From a candidate division WOR-3 bacterium (lineage in GTDB: Bacteria; Hydrothermota; Tepidihabitantia; SM23-42; JAOAFX01): 37,335 bases of DNA. Below are positions 9,164 to 17,569 of this stretch, piece by piece. Position numbers and translations under genes: made by a program. Each line of letters begins with the position of its first letter. Position 1 is the first letter of the stretch. Below the pieces are notes generated by a model. It was not told where the DNA came from. It ran no database searches and was given only the letters and a program-made list of their open reading frames with translations. The stretch spans positions 1 to 37,335 of the forward strand of contig JBDRVV010000024.1 of NCBI GenBank assembly GCA_039802005.1, written 5' to 3'.

Positions 9164-9474
9164 GGCAATCACACTGAGTCCTCTCTATTTTTTATATCTT
9201 TATGAAGGAACGATAAAACTCATGGGCAGGATTTGTAAGGGTAATCAATAATTTAGCGTTGGATACTTTTGTAGGGCAAGGCTTTCGCCTTGCATAAATA
9301 AAAAATGCCAACCCGAGGGAATAACCGGTAAAATGGTAGGCGCAGGCTTTAGCCTGCGGATAAATGTTTTTAAATCACCGGGTATTTCGCACCCTGAAGG
9401 TGCGGTTACCTCTAATAATCCAGCGCGCATAAAATTAATTTGACAAAAAGCGGAGAGGACTCAGGCAATCACAC
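9164..9474. mobile_element. MITE-like non-autonomous transposon with 11-bp TSD
   Basis: The element is 9175-9463 (289 bp). Its ends are TGAGTCCTCTC and the exact reverse complement GAGAGGACTCA, with a further shared TTTTT three bases inside. It is bracketed by perfect direct repeats GGCAATCACAC (9164-9174 and 9464-9474), the target-site duplication. There is no transposase. The interior contains three GC-rich hairpins (GCAAGGC/GCCTTGC at 9276, CGCAGGC/GCCTGCG at 9341, CGCACC/GGTGCG at 9388). An 11-bp duplication is within the range known for IS4/IS231-type elements, so such a transposase elsewhere in the genome could mobilise it (inference). Confidence 0.85.
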
Positions 9475-9684
9475 AATTTTTTAATTAACGAAACTAATAG
9501 CCAGGCAAGACTGACCACTACAAATATAAAATTCTTACTAAATTAACTCCAGAAAATTCATAGTTTGATGACATAGTCGCCAATATGCTCATTGGGTATA
9601 GTCTTATGGTCAATTACCTAAATCGTGAAAAATCTTCGTAACTCTTTCAATTTATCATCGTCAGTATATCTGATGGAGGTCGGA
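9475..9684. other. AT-rich intergenic stretch before the CusB gene
   Basis: About 210 bases with no gene or repeat that I can support. No consensus promoter for the efflux genes could be chosen with confidence. The only clear signal is the GGAGGT ribosome site at 9675-9680. Confidence 0.5.
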
Positions 9685-10929
9685 ATGAAACAAGCAATTT
9701 TTAATAGATTTTCATTTCCTTTTTTGCTCTTTTTAATGATGAGCACAGTTTTAATCTCCTGTGCTGGAGCCAATAAGGAAAAGGTTGATGCCTCAATGAT
9801 TGGTAAAGAGGTCATCTGTCCTGTCACTGGTGAAAAGTTTAAGATCACCCAGCATACAAGGTTCGTTGATTATCAGGGAAAAAGATACTATTTCTGCTGT
9901 CCGGGGTGTGACAAGCAGTTTCTCAAGGACCCCGAAAAATATATCAACCAGATGCATGAAACGGGGAATAAAGATGTAGACTCGGTAAACGGTAAACGTT
10001 CAACGGATAACGAGATTTCTTATTACACCTGCTCAATGCATCCACAGGTGAAACAAGATAAACCCGGCAAATGTCCAATCTGTGGTATGGAACTCATTCC
10101 CGTCTATAAAGGGAGTGAAAATCGTATCACAATAAGTGAAGAGAAGATTGCGGTATTAAAGATTAAGAGTGCACCAGTGGAAAGAAAGGCATTGATCAAG
10201 AAAGTTGAGATTCCAGCAAAGGTTGTAAAAGATGAAGAACTCTATATCATTCAACAGGAATTGCTTACAGCAAAGACAAGTAGCGAACTTCTAAACTCAG
10301 TGATTCTGAAATTGAGGTTGATGGGTTTTTCTAATAATGCGATAAAAATGATGATTGAAGAAAAATCTATTGATGAATCGTTTATTCTCCCCAGTCAACA
10401 TCGTGCCTGGCTCATTGCCGATGTATATGAGCAGGATATTGCTTTAATAAAGACAGGGCAGAAGGCAAAGATAAAATTCTCCGCGTATCCAGAGAAAGAA
10501 TTTTCTGGAATTATTGTTGCAATTGAACCACGGGTCAATCCAGAAACGAGAAGGGCAAAGGCAAGGATACTCTTGAACCATCCAATGGTTAACCTGTATA
10601 CTGATATGTATGGAAATGTTATTATTGAGTCATCTTCAGGCAAATCCCTTGCCATTCCATATTCATCAATCATTGATACTGGTCGGCGAAAGATGGTCTA
10701 TGTGGAGGTCAAGCCTGGTATCTATGAACTGAGAAGCATCAAAACCGGGATTGAGACTGATGAATATGTTCAAGTCGTTGATGGATTGTCAGAGAATGAA
10801 AAGGTTGTAGTTGATGGTAATTTTTTACTTGACTCCCAGACAACCCTTGCCGGTGGACAGTCATTGTTATATGGGTCAGCAGAAGAAGTGAAGGAGATGC
10901 CCAGTGAACAGCCACAGCACCGCCATTAA
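9685..10929 (+). CDS. CusB-like periplasmic adaptor lipoprotein with YHS and heavy-metal-binding domains
   Basis: Periplasmic adaptor of a heavy-metal RND pump. The ATG at 9685 is chosen because GGAGGT lies just upstream and it opens a lipoprotein signal with lipobox LISC (Cys at about residue 26). Next come a YHS domain (VICPVTGEKFKI...YYFCCPGCDKQF, about residues 40-90) and a heavy-metal-binding domain (YTCSMHPQV...CPICGMELIP, about 114-140). Then follow a short helical hairpin, a beta-barrel (AWLIADVYEQDIALIKTGQKAKI) and the membrane-proximal domain. Both halves of the lipoyl (barrel-sandwich) domain normally flanking the helices appear to be missing: the strand after AKVVKDEEL runs straight into YIIQQELLTAK. 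The pump gene follows after 84 bases. Which metal is moved cannot be told; copper or silver is the family default. Confidence 0.88.
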   Translation: MKQAIFNRFSFPFLLFLMMSTVLISCAGANKEKVDASMIGKEVICPVTGEKFKITQHTRFVDYQGKRYYFCCPGCDKQFLKDPEKYINQMHETGNKDVDSVNGKRSTDNEISYYTCSMHPQVKQDKPGKCPICGMELIPVYKGSENRITISEEKIAVLKIKSAPVERKALIKKVEIPAKVVKDEELYIIQQELLTAKTSSELLNSVILKLRLMGFSNNAIKMMIEEKSIDESFILPSQHRAWLIADVYEQDIALIKTGQKAKIKFSAYPEKEFSGIIVAIEPRVNPETRRAKARILLNHPMVNLYTDMYGNVIIESSSGKSLAIPYSSIIDTGRRKMVYVEVKPGIYELRSIKTGIETDEYVQVVDGLSENEKVVVDGNFLLDSQTTLAGGQSLLYGSAEEVKEMPSEQPQHRH

Positions 10930-10975
10930 TCTTCAAAATGTATCATCAAGATTCATCCAGATTTTCAGGTACTTT

Positions 10976-10995
10976 CGTCCATCTAAAGATGGACG
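10976..10995. repeat. GC-rich hairpin between adaptor and pump genes
   Basis: CGTCCATC and GATGGACG form a perfect 8-bp stem around TAAA. No T run follows, so it is more likely a dispersed hairpin repeat or mRNA processing signal than a terminator. Confidence 0.5.
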
Positions 10996-11013
10996 CTATA
11001 AATAAGATAGTGT

Positions 11014-14000
11014 ATGATAAACCGATTTATCAACTGGTGTCTGTATAACCGCTTTCTGGTTTTACTGGCAACATTTATTATTGTCATCTTTGGAATTCAG
11101 GCAATTAGAAATATACCCGTAGATGCAATTCCTGATATTGGTGAGAATCAGCAGATTGTATTCGTTGACTGGCCGGGTAGGGATGCCTTAACAATTGAGA
11201 ATCAGATCACCTATCCATTATCAACGAGACTTCAGGGAATCCCTGGTGTGAAAACGATCCGTGCCTCAAGCGAATTTGGTTTTTCAATGGTCTATGTGGT
11301 ATTTAAAGACAATATAGATTTTTACTGGGCAAGGACCAGGCTTATTGAGAAACTTCAAGAGGCATCAAAGATACTACCCGAAGGGGTTGTGCCGACACTC
11401 GGACCTGATGCAACCGGACTCGGTCAGGTCTACTGGTATACGGTTGAAGGTGATAATTATACACTTGCCCAACTCCGTTCAATCCAGGATTTTTATATTA
11501 AGTATCAATTACAATCTGTAGAGGGTGTCGCTGAAGTTGCCTCGGTCGGTGGATTTGTAAAACAATACCAGATTGATGTTGACCCGAATAAACTCGCCAC
11601 CTATGGAATAAAATTTTCTGATGTTTTCAATGCGGTGCGCAATTCAAATATTGATGTTGGTGCAAAGGTGATTGAACGGGGTGGGATGGAATATATAATT
11701 CGGGGTGTCGGTTTTATCCATTCAATTGAAGATTTAAAGAATATCGGGATAAAATCAGAGAATGGAACGCCAATTCTTTTAAAGGACATAGCCCGTATCC
11801 AGATTGGTCCTGAATTTCGCCGGGGTGCACTTGATAAAGGTGGTAAGGAGGTTGTCGGCGGGGTTGTAAACGTCAGATTCAAGGAGAATCCATTAAAAGT
11901 AATCACCAGGGTTAAAGAGAAGATAAAAGAGATCGCTCCTGGCTTACCACCGGGTGTGAAGATTATTCCTTTTTATGACCGCACCGAACTCGTCCATCGG
12001 GTTATCAATACTTTAAGCGACACGCTTATTCAGGAAATAATCTTTTGCATTGTTGTTGTATTACTCCTGCTTGGACATCTCCGCTCCGCAGTTGTAGTAT
12101 CACTTGGTTTGCCAGTGGCGGTAATCATTTCTTTTATCATTATGTATTTTTTGAAGGTTGATTCCAATATTATGTCATTGGGCGGAATTGCTATAGCGAT
12201 TGGCACACTCGTTGACTCCGGTATTGTGATGACCGAAAATATCCACCGTCATGCGGTGTTGTATAAAGAAAAAAGTAGGATTGACCTGATACTTGATTCA
12301 GCAAAAGAGGTTGCACCGGCAATTGTAACCGGAATCCTAAGTACAATCATCTCTTTTATTCCGGTCTTTGCCCTGGAAGGGCAGGAAGGGAAGTTATTTA
12401 AGCCACTGGCATTTACAAAAACTTTTGCCCTTGGTGCCTCAATCATCGTCGCATTAAGTTTGACTGTTGTCTTAAGTTTCTATCTTTTGCGGGGCAGAAT
12501 GCGACCAATAGAGGAAAATCCAATCACGGGATTTCTGTTAAAGATATATGAAAAAATTCTGCGTTGGGTCTTAAAAAACAGAGTAAAGTTCTTATTGCTC
12601 CCGGTCGGAATAATCGGACTTGCATTATTTTTAAGCACAAAGATTGGCAGTGAGTTTATGCCTCCATTTGATGAAGGGACAATATTATTTATGCCCGTTG
12701 TTGCACCTTCGATATCACTCACCGAGGCAATGAAGATTATGCAGATTCAGGATAGTATCATCAAGGCATTTCCTGAGGTAGCAGATGTGGTAGGCAAACT
12801 CGGTCGGGCAGAGACCGCAACTGACCCGGCACCAATTGAGATGTTTGAGACAGTAATCACATTAAAAGAAAAGAAATTCTGGCGTAAAGGAATGACAAAG
12901 CAGAGGATAATTCACTCCCTTGATTCACTCTTAAAATTTCCTGGTGTAAGCAATATCTGGACACAGCCGATTGTGAATAGAATTGATATGCTTTCAACCG
13001 GGATACGGACACCGGTGGGCGTAAAGATATTTGGAAGTAACATAGATACCCTCCAGATGCTTGCTGAAGAGATAAAAAATATTATTCAGAATGTGAAGGG
13101 TGCGGAAGATTTATATGCCGAAAGGATAACCGGTAAACCATATATTGAAGTCATTCCTGACCGGATTCAGATTGCTCGTTATGGATTGAATATCCAGGAT
13201 GTTATGGAGGTCGTAGAGATGGCGATTGGTGGTGAGAACCTTACTACTATCTATGAAGGACGCGAGCGTTATCCAGTAAGGGTGAGGATCGCCCGTGAAT
13301 TGCGTGATACACCCGAGAAAATTCAGCGCATACTTATTCCAACGATGGATAGTGGTTATGTGCCACTCGGACAGATTGCAAAGATTCGTATCACTGAAGG
13401 TCCCGCAATGATAAACTCTGAGAATGGTATGCTCCGTGCCTATGTTCTGGCCAATGTCAGAAATCGTGACCTGGTCGGATTTGTGAAGGAGGCGGGTAAG
13501 TTAGTTGCCCAAAAAATGGCAGACAAGATTCCTCCTGGTTATTCAATTCAGTGGTCGGGTCAGTTTGAGAATCTGGTTCGGGCACAGAGAAAATTATTTG
13601 TTTTAATCCCTTTAAGTCTTTTGATTATCTATATAATAAACTTTATGAACTTTAAATCACATCGGCGTTCGCTCACGATTTTTTCTACAGTTCCGATCAC
13701 CTTTGCAGGTGGAATCATATTACTTGCTGTCTATGGTTTTAATTTCTCTACCGCAGTCTGGGTCGGTTTTATTGCGGTCTTTGGTATTGCTGATGATGAT
13801 GCAATCTTGATCACTACATATCTTGACCAGGTCTTTGCCCGAAGAAGACCAAAGACAAAAAGCGAAGTCATTGAAGCGACGGTTGAGGCTGGTAAGGCAC
13901 GTTTCAGACCTGCATTTATGACCGTTACTACAACCTTTCTGGCTTTACTACCAATCTTTATCTTTGGCGGTACCGGCAAAGAAATAATGCTACCAATGGC

Positions 14001-14097
14001 AATACCGAGTTTCGGTGGTATGGTTGTTCATATGATAACCTGGTTCATCGTTCCGGTCGTATATTCCTGGTTTGAGGAGAGGAAAATTAAACCTTGA
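11014..14097 (+). CDS. CusA/CzcA-family heavy-metal RND efflux pump
   Basis: A 1027-residue inner-membrane proton/metal antiporter, full length for the family. Visible landmarks: N-terminal helix and IPVDAIPDIGENQQIVFVDWPG; periplasmic pore domains; TM4 motif GGIAIAIGTLVDSGIVMTENIHRH with the conserved Asp and Glu of the proton relay; MPPFDEGTILFMP and IDMLSTGIRTPVGVKIFG, which carry methionines at positions like those of the CusA metal path; and the distal helices ending MITWFIVPVVYSWFEE. TM10 has the variant GIADDDAILITTYLDQ instead of the usual GIAVETGVVM-type sequence. There is no obvious ribosome site, so translation may depend on the adaptor gene before it. It works with the adaptor and probably with the TolC channel at the window start. 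The -35 box of the following regulator overlaps its stop codon. Confidence 0.93.
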   Translation: MINRFINWCLYNRFLVLLATFIIVIFGIQAIRNIPVDAIPDIGENQQIVFVDWPGRDALTIENQITYPLSTRLQGIPGVKTIRASSEFGFSMVYVVFKDNIDFYWARTRLIEKLQEASKILPEGVVPTLGPDATGLGQVYWYTVEGDNYTLAQLRSIQDFYIKYQLQSVEGVAEVASVGGFVKQYQIDVDPNKLATYGIKFSDVFNAVRNSNIDVGAKVIERGGMEYIIRGVGFIHSIEDLKNIGIKSENGTPILLKDIARIQIGPEFRRGALDKGGKEVVGGVVNVRFKENPLKVITRVKEKIKEIAPGLPPGVKIIPFYDRTELVHRVINTLSDTLIQEIIFCIVVVLLLLGHLRSAVVVSLGLPVAVIISFIIMYFLKVDSNIMSLGGIAIAIGTLVDSGIVMTENIHRHAVLYKEKSRIDLILDSAKEVAPAIVTGILSTIISFIPVFALEGQEGKLFKPLAFTKTFALGASIIVALSLTVVLSFYLLRGRMRPIEENPITGFLLKIYEKILRWVLKNRVKFLLLPVGIIGLALFLSTKIGSEFMPPFDEGTILFMPVVAPSISLTEAMKIMQIQDSIIKAFPEVADVVGKLGRAETATDPAPIEMFETVITLKEKKFWRKGMTKQRIIHSLDSLLKFPGVSNIWTQPIVNRIDMLSTGIRTPVGVKIFGSNIDTLQMLAEEIKNIIQNVKGAEDLYAERITGKPYIEVIPDRIQIARYGLNIQDVMEVVEMAIGGENLTTIYEGRERYPVRVRIARELRDTPEKIQRILIPTMDSGYVPLGQIAKIRITEGPAMINSENGMLRAYVLANVRNRDLVGFVKEAGKLVAQKMADKIPPGYSIQWSGQFENLVRAQRKLFVLIPLSLLIIYIINFMNFKSHRRSLTIFSTVPITFAGGIILLAVYGFNFSTAVWVGFIAVFGIADDDAILITTYLDQVFARRRPKTKSEVIEATVEAGKARFRPAFMTVTTTFLALLPIFIFGGTGKEIMLPMAIPSFGGMVVHMITWFIVPVVYSWFEERKIKP

Positions 14098-14122
14098 CAA
14101 AACCCTACTTTTTTGATATACT
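14094..14122 (+). promoter_or_regulatory. Consensus promoter of the Rrf2 regulator, leaderless
   Basis: TTGACA, 17 bases, TATACT. The -10 box ends eight bases before the ATG at 14131, so the predicted transcript starts within a few bases of the start codon. The -35 box overlaps the TGA of the pump gene. Confidence 0.8.
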
Positions 14123-14130
14123 ATTATGCT

Positions 14131-14544
14131 ATGAAGTTAACAACTAAAACCAGATATGCGGTAAGGGCAATGGCTTATTTGGGATGTCGGTTCGGCAAGA
14201 GGACAGTTAACCTTAGAGAGGTTGCCTGTAGCGAGGAGATAACCGAGAAATATCTGGAGCAGATTTTTTATAGATTGAATAAGGCAGGACTTCTCAGGAC
14301 AAAGAAGGGACCCGGTGGTGGATATGAACTTACAAAGAGGCCTTCGGCGATAAAGTTAATAGATATAATGTCTGCAGTAGGAGAAACCCTTGCCCCGGTA
14401 TTCTGTGTTGCGGATAAAAAGTCAAAATCCTGTCCGAGAAGTAGGAACTGTCCAGCACGACCATACTGGCTGAAATTAAAGAGAACAATAGAAAAATTCT
14501 TTAGAGACCATACCCTTGCTGATATCTGCAAAAAATCTTCTTGA
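14131..14544 (+). CDS. Rrf2-family Fe-S transcription regulator
   Basis: A 137-residue winged-helix regulator of the IscR/NsrR/RsrR family. The start at ATG 14131 (MKLTTKTRYAVRAMAYLG) is the classic Rrf2 beginning; an upstream in-frame TTG lies inside the promoter and is rejected. The DNA-binding wing region reads EQIFYRLNKAGLLRTKKGPGGGYEL. Three cysteines in C-x8-C-x5-C spacing (FCVADKKSKSCPRSRNCPA) are the usual Fe-S cluster ligands, so sensing of iron-sulphur status, redox stress or NO is expected. It forms a short operon with the AIR-synthase-like gene 20 bases downstream. It has its own consensus promoter giving an almost leaderless transcript. Confidence 0.92.
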   Translation: MKLTTKTRYAVRAMAYLGCRFGKRTVNLREVACSEEITEKYLEQIFYRLNKAGLLRTKKGPGGGYELTKRPSAIKLIDIMSAVGETLAPVFCVADKKSKSCPRSRNCPARPYWLKLKRTIEKFFRDHTLADICKKSS

Positions 14545-14564
14545 GGTGTATAAAAGGAGGCTAA

Positions 14565-15644
14565 ATGGCAAAACTACCAGAGATTGGTAAGATATCGGCG
14601 GAAGTATTTAATGAACTGATCTATCCCCATTTAGGAGCAGAAAATAAACATATTCTTGTTGGTCCTCAGCATGGAGTGGATGTGGGGATTGTTGAGATCG
14701 GAACAAAGGCAGTGGCGATGACCTCGGATCCGGTCTTTATCGTGCCTGAATATGGATTTAAAAGGGCGGCCTGGTTTGCGATACATATCCTTGCATCGGA
14801 TGTTGTCACATCGGGCCTGCCACCAACCTATCTAACAATAGATTTGAACTTGCCAATGTCAATGACTGAAGATGAACTTACTACAGTGTGGACAACGATA
14901 GACGAAGAGTGTAAAAAGATGGGGATGGCGATTGTCTGTGGCCACACTGCCCGCTATGATAATTGTTTTTATCCGATGGTCGGTGGTGCGACTGTTCTGG
15001 CGGTTGGTGATTTAGATAAGTATGTTTCACCAAAATTTTGCCGCAAAGGCGACAAGATAATCATTACTAAAGGTCCAGCAATTGAGGCAAGTGGTATATT
15101 TGCTACGATGTTTCCGAAATTACTGAAAAAAGAATTTGGTGAAGAGTTTGCTCGGAAGGCGGAAAATCTCTTTTACAAGATGTCGGTCGTTGAAGATGCA
15201 ATAACCGCAGTAAAGGTTGGCGTCAGGGATGAAGGTGTTTCAGCAATGCATGATGCTACTGAATGCGGGGTATGGGGTGGGCTTTATGAGATAGCCCAGG
15301 CTGCAAACCTTGGCGCGCGGATAGAAAAAGAGAGAATTGTGATTGAGGATTGTGTAAGAGAAATCTGTAACTTTTTTGGGATTGATCCTTATAAATCAAT
15401 CAGTGAAGGGACATTGATCATCACCTGCCGTGAACATAAGGCGGAAAAAGTAATAGAAATTTTAAAAGAAAAAGGGATAAGGGCTTCTATTGTTGGTGAA
15501 ATGGTTGAGCAGAAATACGGGATGATTTTGATTGAAGAAGGGAAAGAAAAGCCCCTTGAACACCCTAAAGTTGACCCATTCTGGAAGGCATTTTACGATG
15601 CCCTGCATAGATATAAAAAATTAGAAGGACCCACTGCGGGTTAA
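14565..15644 (+). CDS. AIR synthase-related protein (HypE-like fold)
   Basis: A 359-residue protein of the PurM/HypE/ThiL/SelD superfamily of ATP-binding enzymes. The N-terminal domain (LVGPQHGVDVGIVEIGTKAVAMTSDPVFIVPEYGFKRAAW...HILASDVVTSGLPP) has the typical acidic ATP/Mg site pattern. The C-terminal domain shows AMHDATECGVWGGLYEIAQAA. It most resembles the uncharacterised HypE-like group often annotated as hydrogenase maturation or AIR synthase. No other hyp genes are here, so hydrogenase maturation is not supported. AGGAGG precedes the ATG. Being second in an operon with a Fe-S-type Rrf2 regulator suggests a redox- or sulphur-linked task, which is inference. Confidence 0.85.
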   Translation: MAKLPEIGKISAEVFNELIYPHLGAENKHILVGPQHGVDVGIVEIGTKAVAMTSDPVFIVPEYGFKRAAWFAIHILASDVVTSGLPPTYLTIDLNLPMSMTEDELTTVWTTIDEECKKMGMAIVCGHTARYDNCFYPMVGGATVLAVGDLDKYVSPKFCRKGDKIIITKGPAIEASGIFATMFPKLLKKEFGEEFARKAENLFYKMSVVEDAITAVKVGVRDEGVSAMHDATECGVWGGLYEIAQAANLGARIEKERIVIEDCVREICNFFGIDPYKSISEGTLIITCREHKAEKVIEILKEKGIRASIVGEMVEQKYGMILIEEGKEKPLEHPKVDPFWKAFYDALHRYKKLEGPTAG

Positions 15645-15666
15645 CTCAGGTACATGACTATCTTGA

Positions 15667-16644
15667 TTATTTCTTCTTGGGTAACACCGGTTCCTGTCGA
15701 GGAGGAACCTGAATCATCAATTGTTGACTTTGTTTAATGAATGCTTTGCCTAAGTGATTTTCAATTATCTTAACAGCTGGCGTAGCATCAAAGGTGTGAG
15801 TAGTAGCATGAAAAACAGATAGAACCAAATCTTGAAGTTTTTGGTCGTCCTCTAAATTAGTGATTTTAAGTTTCAATTCTATTACCTGTTCTCTGCCGAT
15901 GTGGCGGGCATGGCTTTTGAAAAATGAATGAGCTGAGAGCTTATTGCCGATTGTTTTAGCCTTTTCTTGTGCATCATCTTCATTTGCAAACATATATTTT
16001 TCAAGCCACTCAGTTACAAGGGTTTTAGATAGCTCATTTGCATGCTCACACTGCACGAGAAGTGCTGGACCATATTGTTCGATAATTGGTAACCAAACAC
16101 CCAAATTTTTGGGGTCTTTAATACATTCTTCTCGTGCGATATTAAATTGCTCAATGATTGCCTGAGCTGGTATTGCTTGGAGCCCTAACCGTGTATGAAC
16201 AATTACCTGAGGGTCTATCGGTCCTATAAAAGAGTGTTTACCCATGATAATCTCATTGGCAGCACAAGCCAGCATGGTTGCAGCAGACATTGCCCCGTAT
16301 GGAATTATTGCGCGAATATGCTTAAATTTTGAACGTAGATAAATAACCAATGCTTCTGTCGCCTCGGCAGAACCACCCGGACTATGAATAATGATATCTA
16401 AATTATCATCCGTTAAACCAGATACTACTTCCATAAATCCCTGAACATCTTCATCCGTAATGCTAATCAATTCCGAGGGAATATTTTTTGCTTGGGTCCA
16501 GTTGACAGCATATATAATTGTATTTCTTTTAGAGTATTTATTAAGTTCACTCAAATATTTTCTGCGAACGAAATCAAAAGGTGGCTTCTTTTCTTTGTTT
16601 TGAAAATCTATAAGTTCTTTTAGTATTTCACCCCAAGTGGGCAT
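15667..16644 (-). CDS. SDH-type (ClpP-fold) serine protease
   Basis: A 325-residue protein of the serine dehydrogenase proteinase family, which shares the ClpP/SppA crotonase-like fold. The oxyanion-hole motif HSPGGSAEATEAL (about residues 87-99) and the nucleophile region PYGAMSAATMLACAANEIIMGKHS, with the likely catalytic Ser at about 120, are present, as is the downstream GPIDPQV. It has no signal peptide or clear membrane helix, so a cytoplasmic role is likely. It starts five bases after the small gene before it (minus-strand operon order: 68-residue gene, then protease). Its position next to a restriction-modification island invites a defence role, but that is inference. Confidence 0.85.
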   Translation of the reverse strand: MPTWGEILKELIDFQNKEKKPPFDFVRRKYLSELNKYSKRNTIIYAVNWTQAKNIPSELISITDEDVQGFMEVVSGLTDDNLDIIIHSPGGSAEATEALVIYLRSKFKHIRAIIPYGAMSAATMLACAANEIIMGKHSFIGPIDPQVIVHTRLGLQAIPAQAIIEQFNIAREECIKDPKNLGVWLPIIEQYGPALLVQCEHANELSKTLVTEWLEKYMFANEDDAQEKAKTIGNKLSAHSFFKSHARHIGREQVIELKLKITNLEDDQKLQDLVLSVFHATTHTFDATPAVKIIENHLGKAFIKQSQQLMIQVPPRQEPVLPKKK

Positions 16645-16649
16645 CTATA

Positions 16650-16856
16650 CTATGTAGAGGAATCTTTTGTAGAGAAAACAAATTTCTGATTCATCTGCTG
16701 AAGGTATGTGTTGGCAATGTCTAATAGTTTCTTATATTCACCGTATAGTTTCATTAAATCTGATATTCCGGCATTTTCAGATAATTTCATTAGTTGTCTA
16801 TATTCTTCTTCCCGGTTATTTTGGTGGGGTTGCGATTTATTATTTGGATTTTTCAT
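16650..16856 (-). CDS. Small hypothetical protein (68 residues) upstream of the protease
   Basis: I do not recognise a family. It is hydrophilic, with a predicted helical middle (EEEYRQLMKLSENAGISDLMKLYGEYKKLLDIANTYLQQMN) and no membrane segment. A promoter-like TTGACT-16-TATTAT lies upstream and leaves a leader of only about nine bases without a ribosome site. The tight five-base spacing to the protease gene suggests that the two are co-expressed and that the small protein may be a partner, adaptor or inhibitor of it. Confidence 0.6.
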   Translation of the reverse strand: MKNPNNKSQPHQNNREEEYRQLMKLSENAGISDLMKLYGEYKKLLDIANTYLQQMNQKFVFSTKDSST

Positions 16857-16871
16857 ATTTTTTATGCCTTA

Positions 16872-16899
16872 ATAATAACCAAATTAAATCAAAAGTCAA
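16872..16899 (-). promoter_or_regulatory. Promoter of the small protein and protease genes
   Basis: On the minus strand TTGACT (16899-16894), 16 bases, TATTAT (16877-16872). The predicted start is about nine bases before the ATG at 16856. Confidence 0.6.
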
Positions 16900-16932
16900 G
16901 GGTTAATTTCATCACTATAAAAAAGCTATCTT

Positions 16933-17487
16933 CTATTTATTTGCCTTTCTTTGGGCAAATCTACTTTCACATTCATTTACTAATAATTCCAATTTTGCGA
17001 TATATGTTTGTGAAAGCGTTAAGATATCTTCATCCGCTATATCTTCAAAATACCAGTGATATCGCACTTCTGCAGTTTTTTCTTTTTTCGGGATTGGTGG
17101 CGTTTTTTCATTAGATTCAAAACGTTCATACGTTCCATTTTTATGATGCAATATCTCAACAAGATGGTCGGTTATTGTTATGGTTGATTTTAGGAAAACA
17201 TCAATCTTACTTCGTGGCTGAATAGGCTTTTGATGAATTGTCACTCTTCGCTTATCATTCATCAATTTCATCAGTGGATCACTATTTAATTCCTTCTGTT
17301 TTTCATCATACCATTCTTTAAATTCAGGTACCGAACTAAATTCGGTCTGCATAACAAAAGTAACACTTCGGCCAGCAGACAGAAATGCACTCAGGTTGTA
17401 TTTGAATGGCTCACAAGTAGCTACTTCATCGGCCAATCGTTTGAGGAAATATTTTGCTTCTTCTAACTTAAATCGTGTATTTGTCAT
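16933..17487 (-). CDS. Hypothetical protein, 184 residues, in the defence island
   Basis: I do not recognise this family. The protein is soluble and rich in charged residues. It starts MTNTRFKLEEAKYFLKRLAD, has a middle region with FVMQTEFSSVPEFKEWYDEKQKEL, and ends with AEVRYHWYFEDIADEDILTLSQTYIAKLELLVNECESRF in a likely long helix (quoted discontinuously: RYHWYFED, then LSQTYIAKLELLVNECESR). No catalytic motif can be named. The ATG at 17487 lies just after the relic of an R-M methylase in the same orientation and has no ribosome site. It may be the surviving accessory gene of that older system. Confidence 0.65.
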   Translation of the reverse strand: MTNTRFKLEEAKYFLKRLADEVATCEPFKYNLSAFLSAGRSVTFVMQTEFSSVPEFKEWYDEKQKELNSDPLMKLMNDKRRVTIHQKPIQPRSKIDVFLKSTITITDHLVEILHHKNGTYERFESNEKTPPIPKKEKTAEVRYHWYFEDIADEDILTLSQTYIAKLELLVNECESRFAQRKANK

Positions 17488-17569
17488 ACATTATTCATCA
17501 AAAATTGTCAAACACCATCCTCCGAATTCGCCTCTTGTATTTATTAGATAGACGATGTGATTATACACT

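Noticed and set aside
9245-9430. A 61-residue ORF on the minus strand
   Set aside because: It is a translation of the GC hairpins inside the MITE-like element, with no ribosome site.
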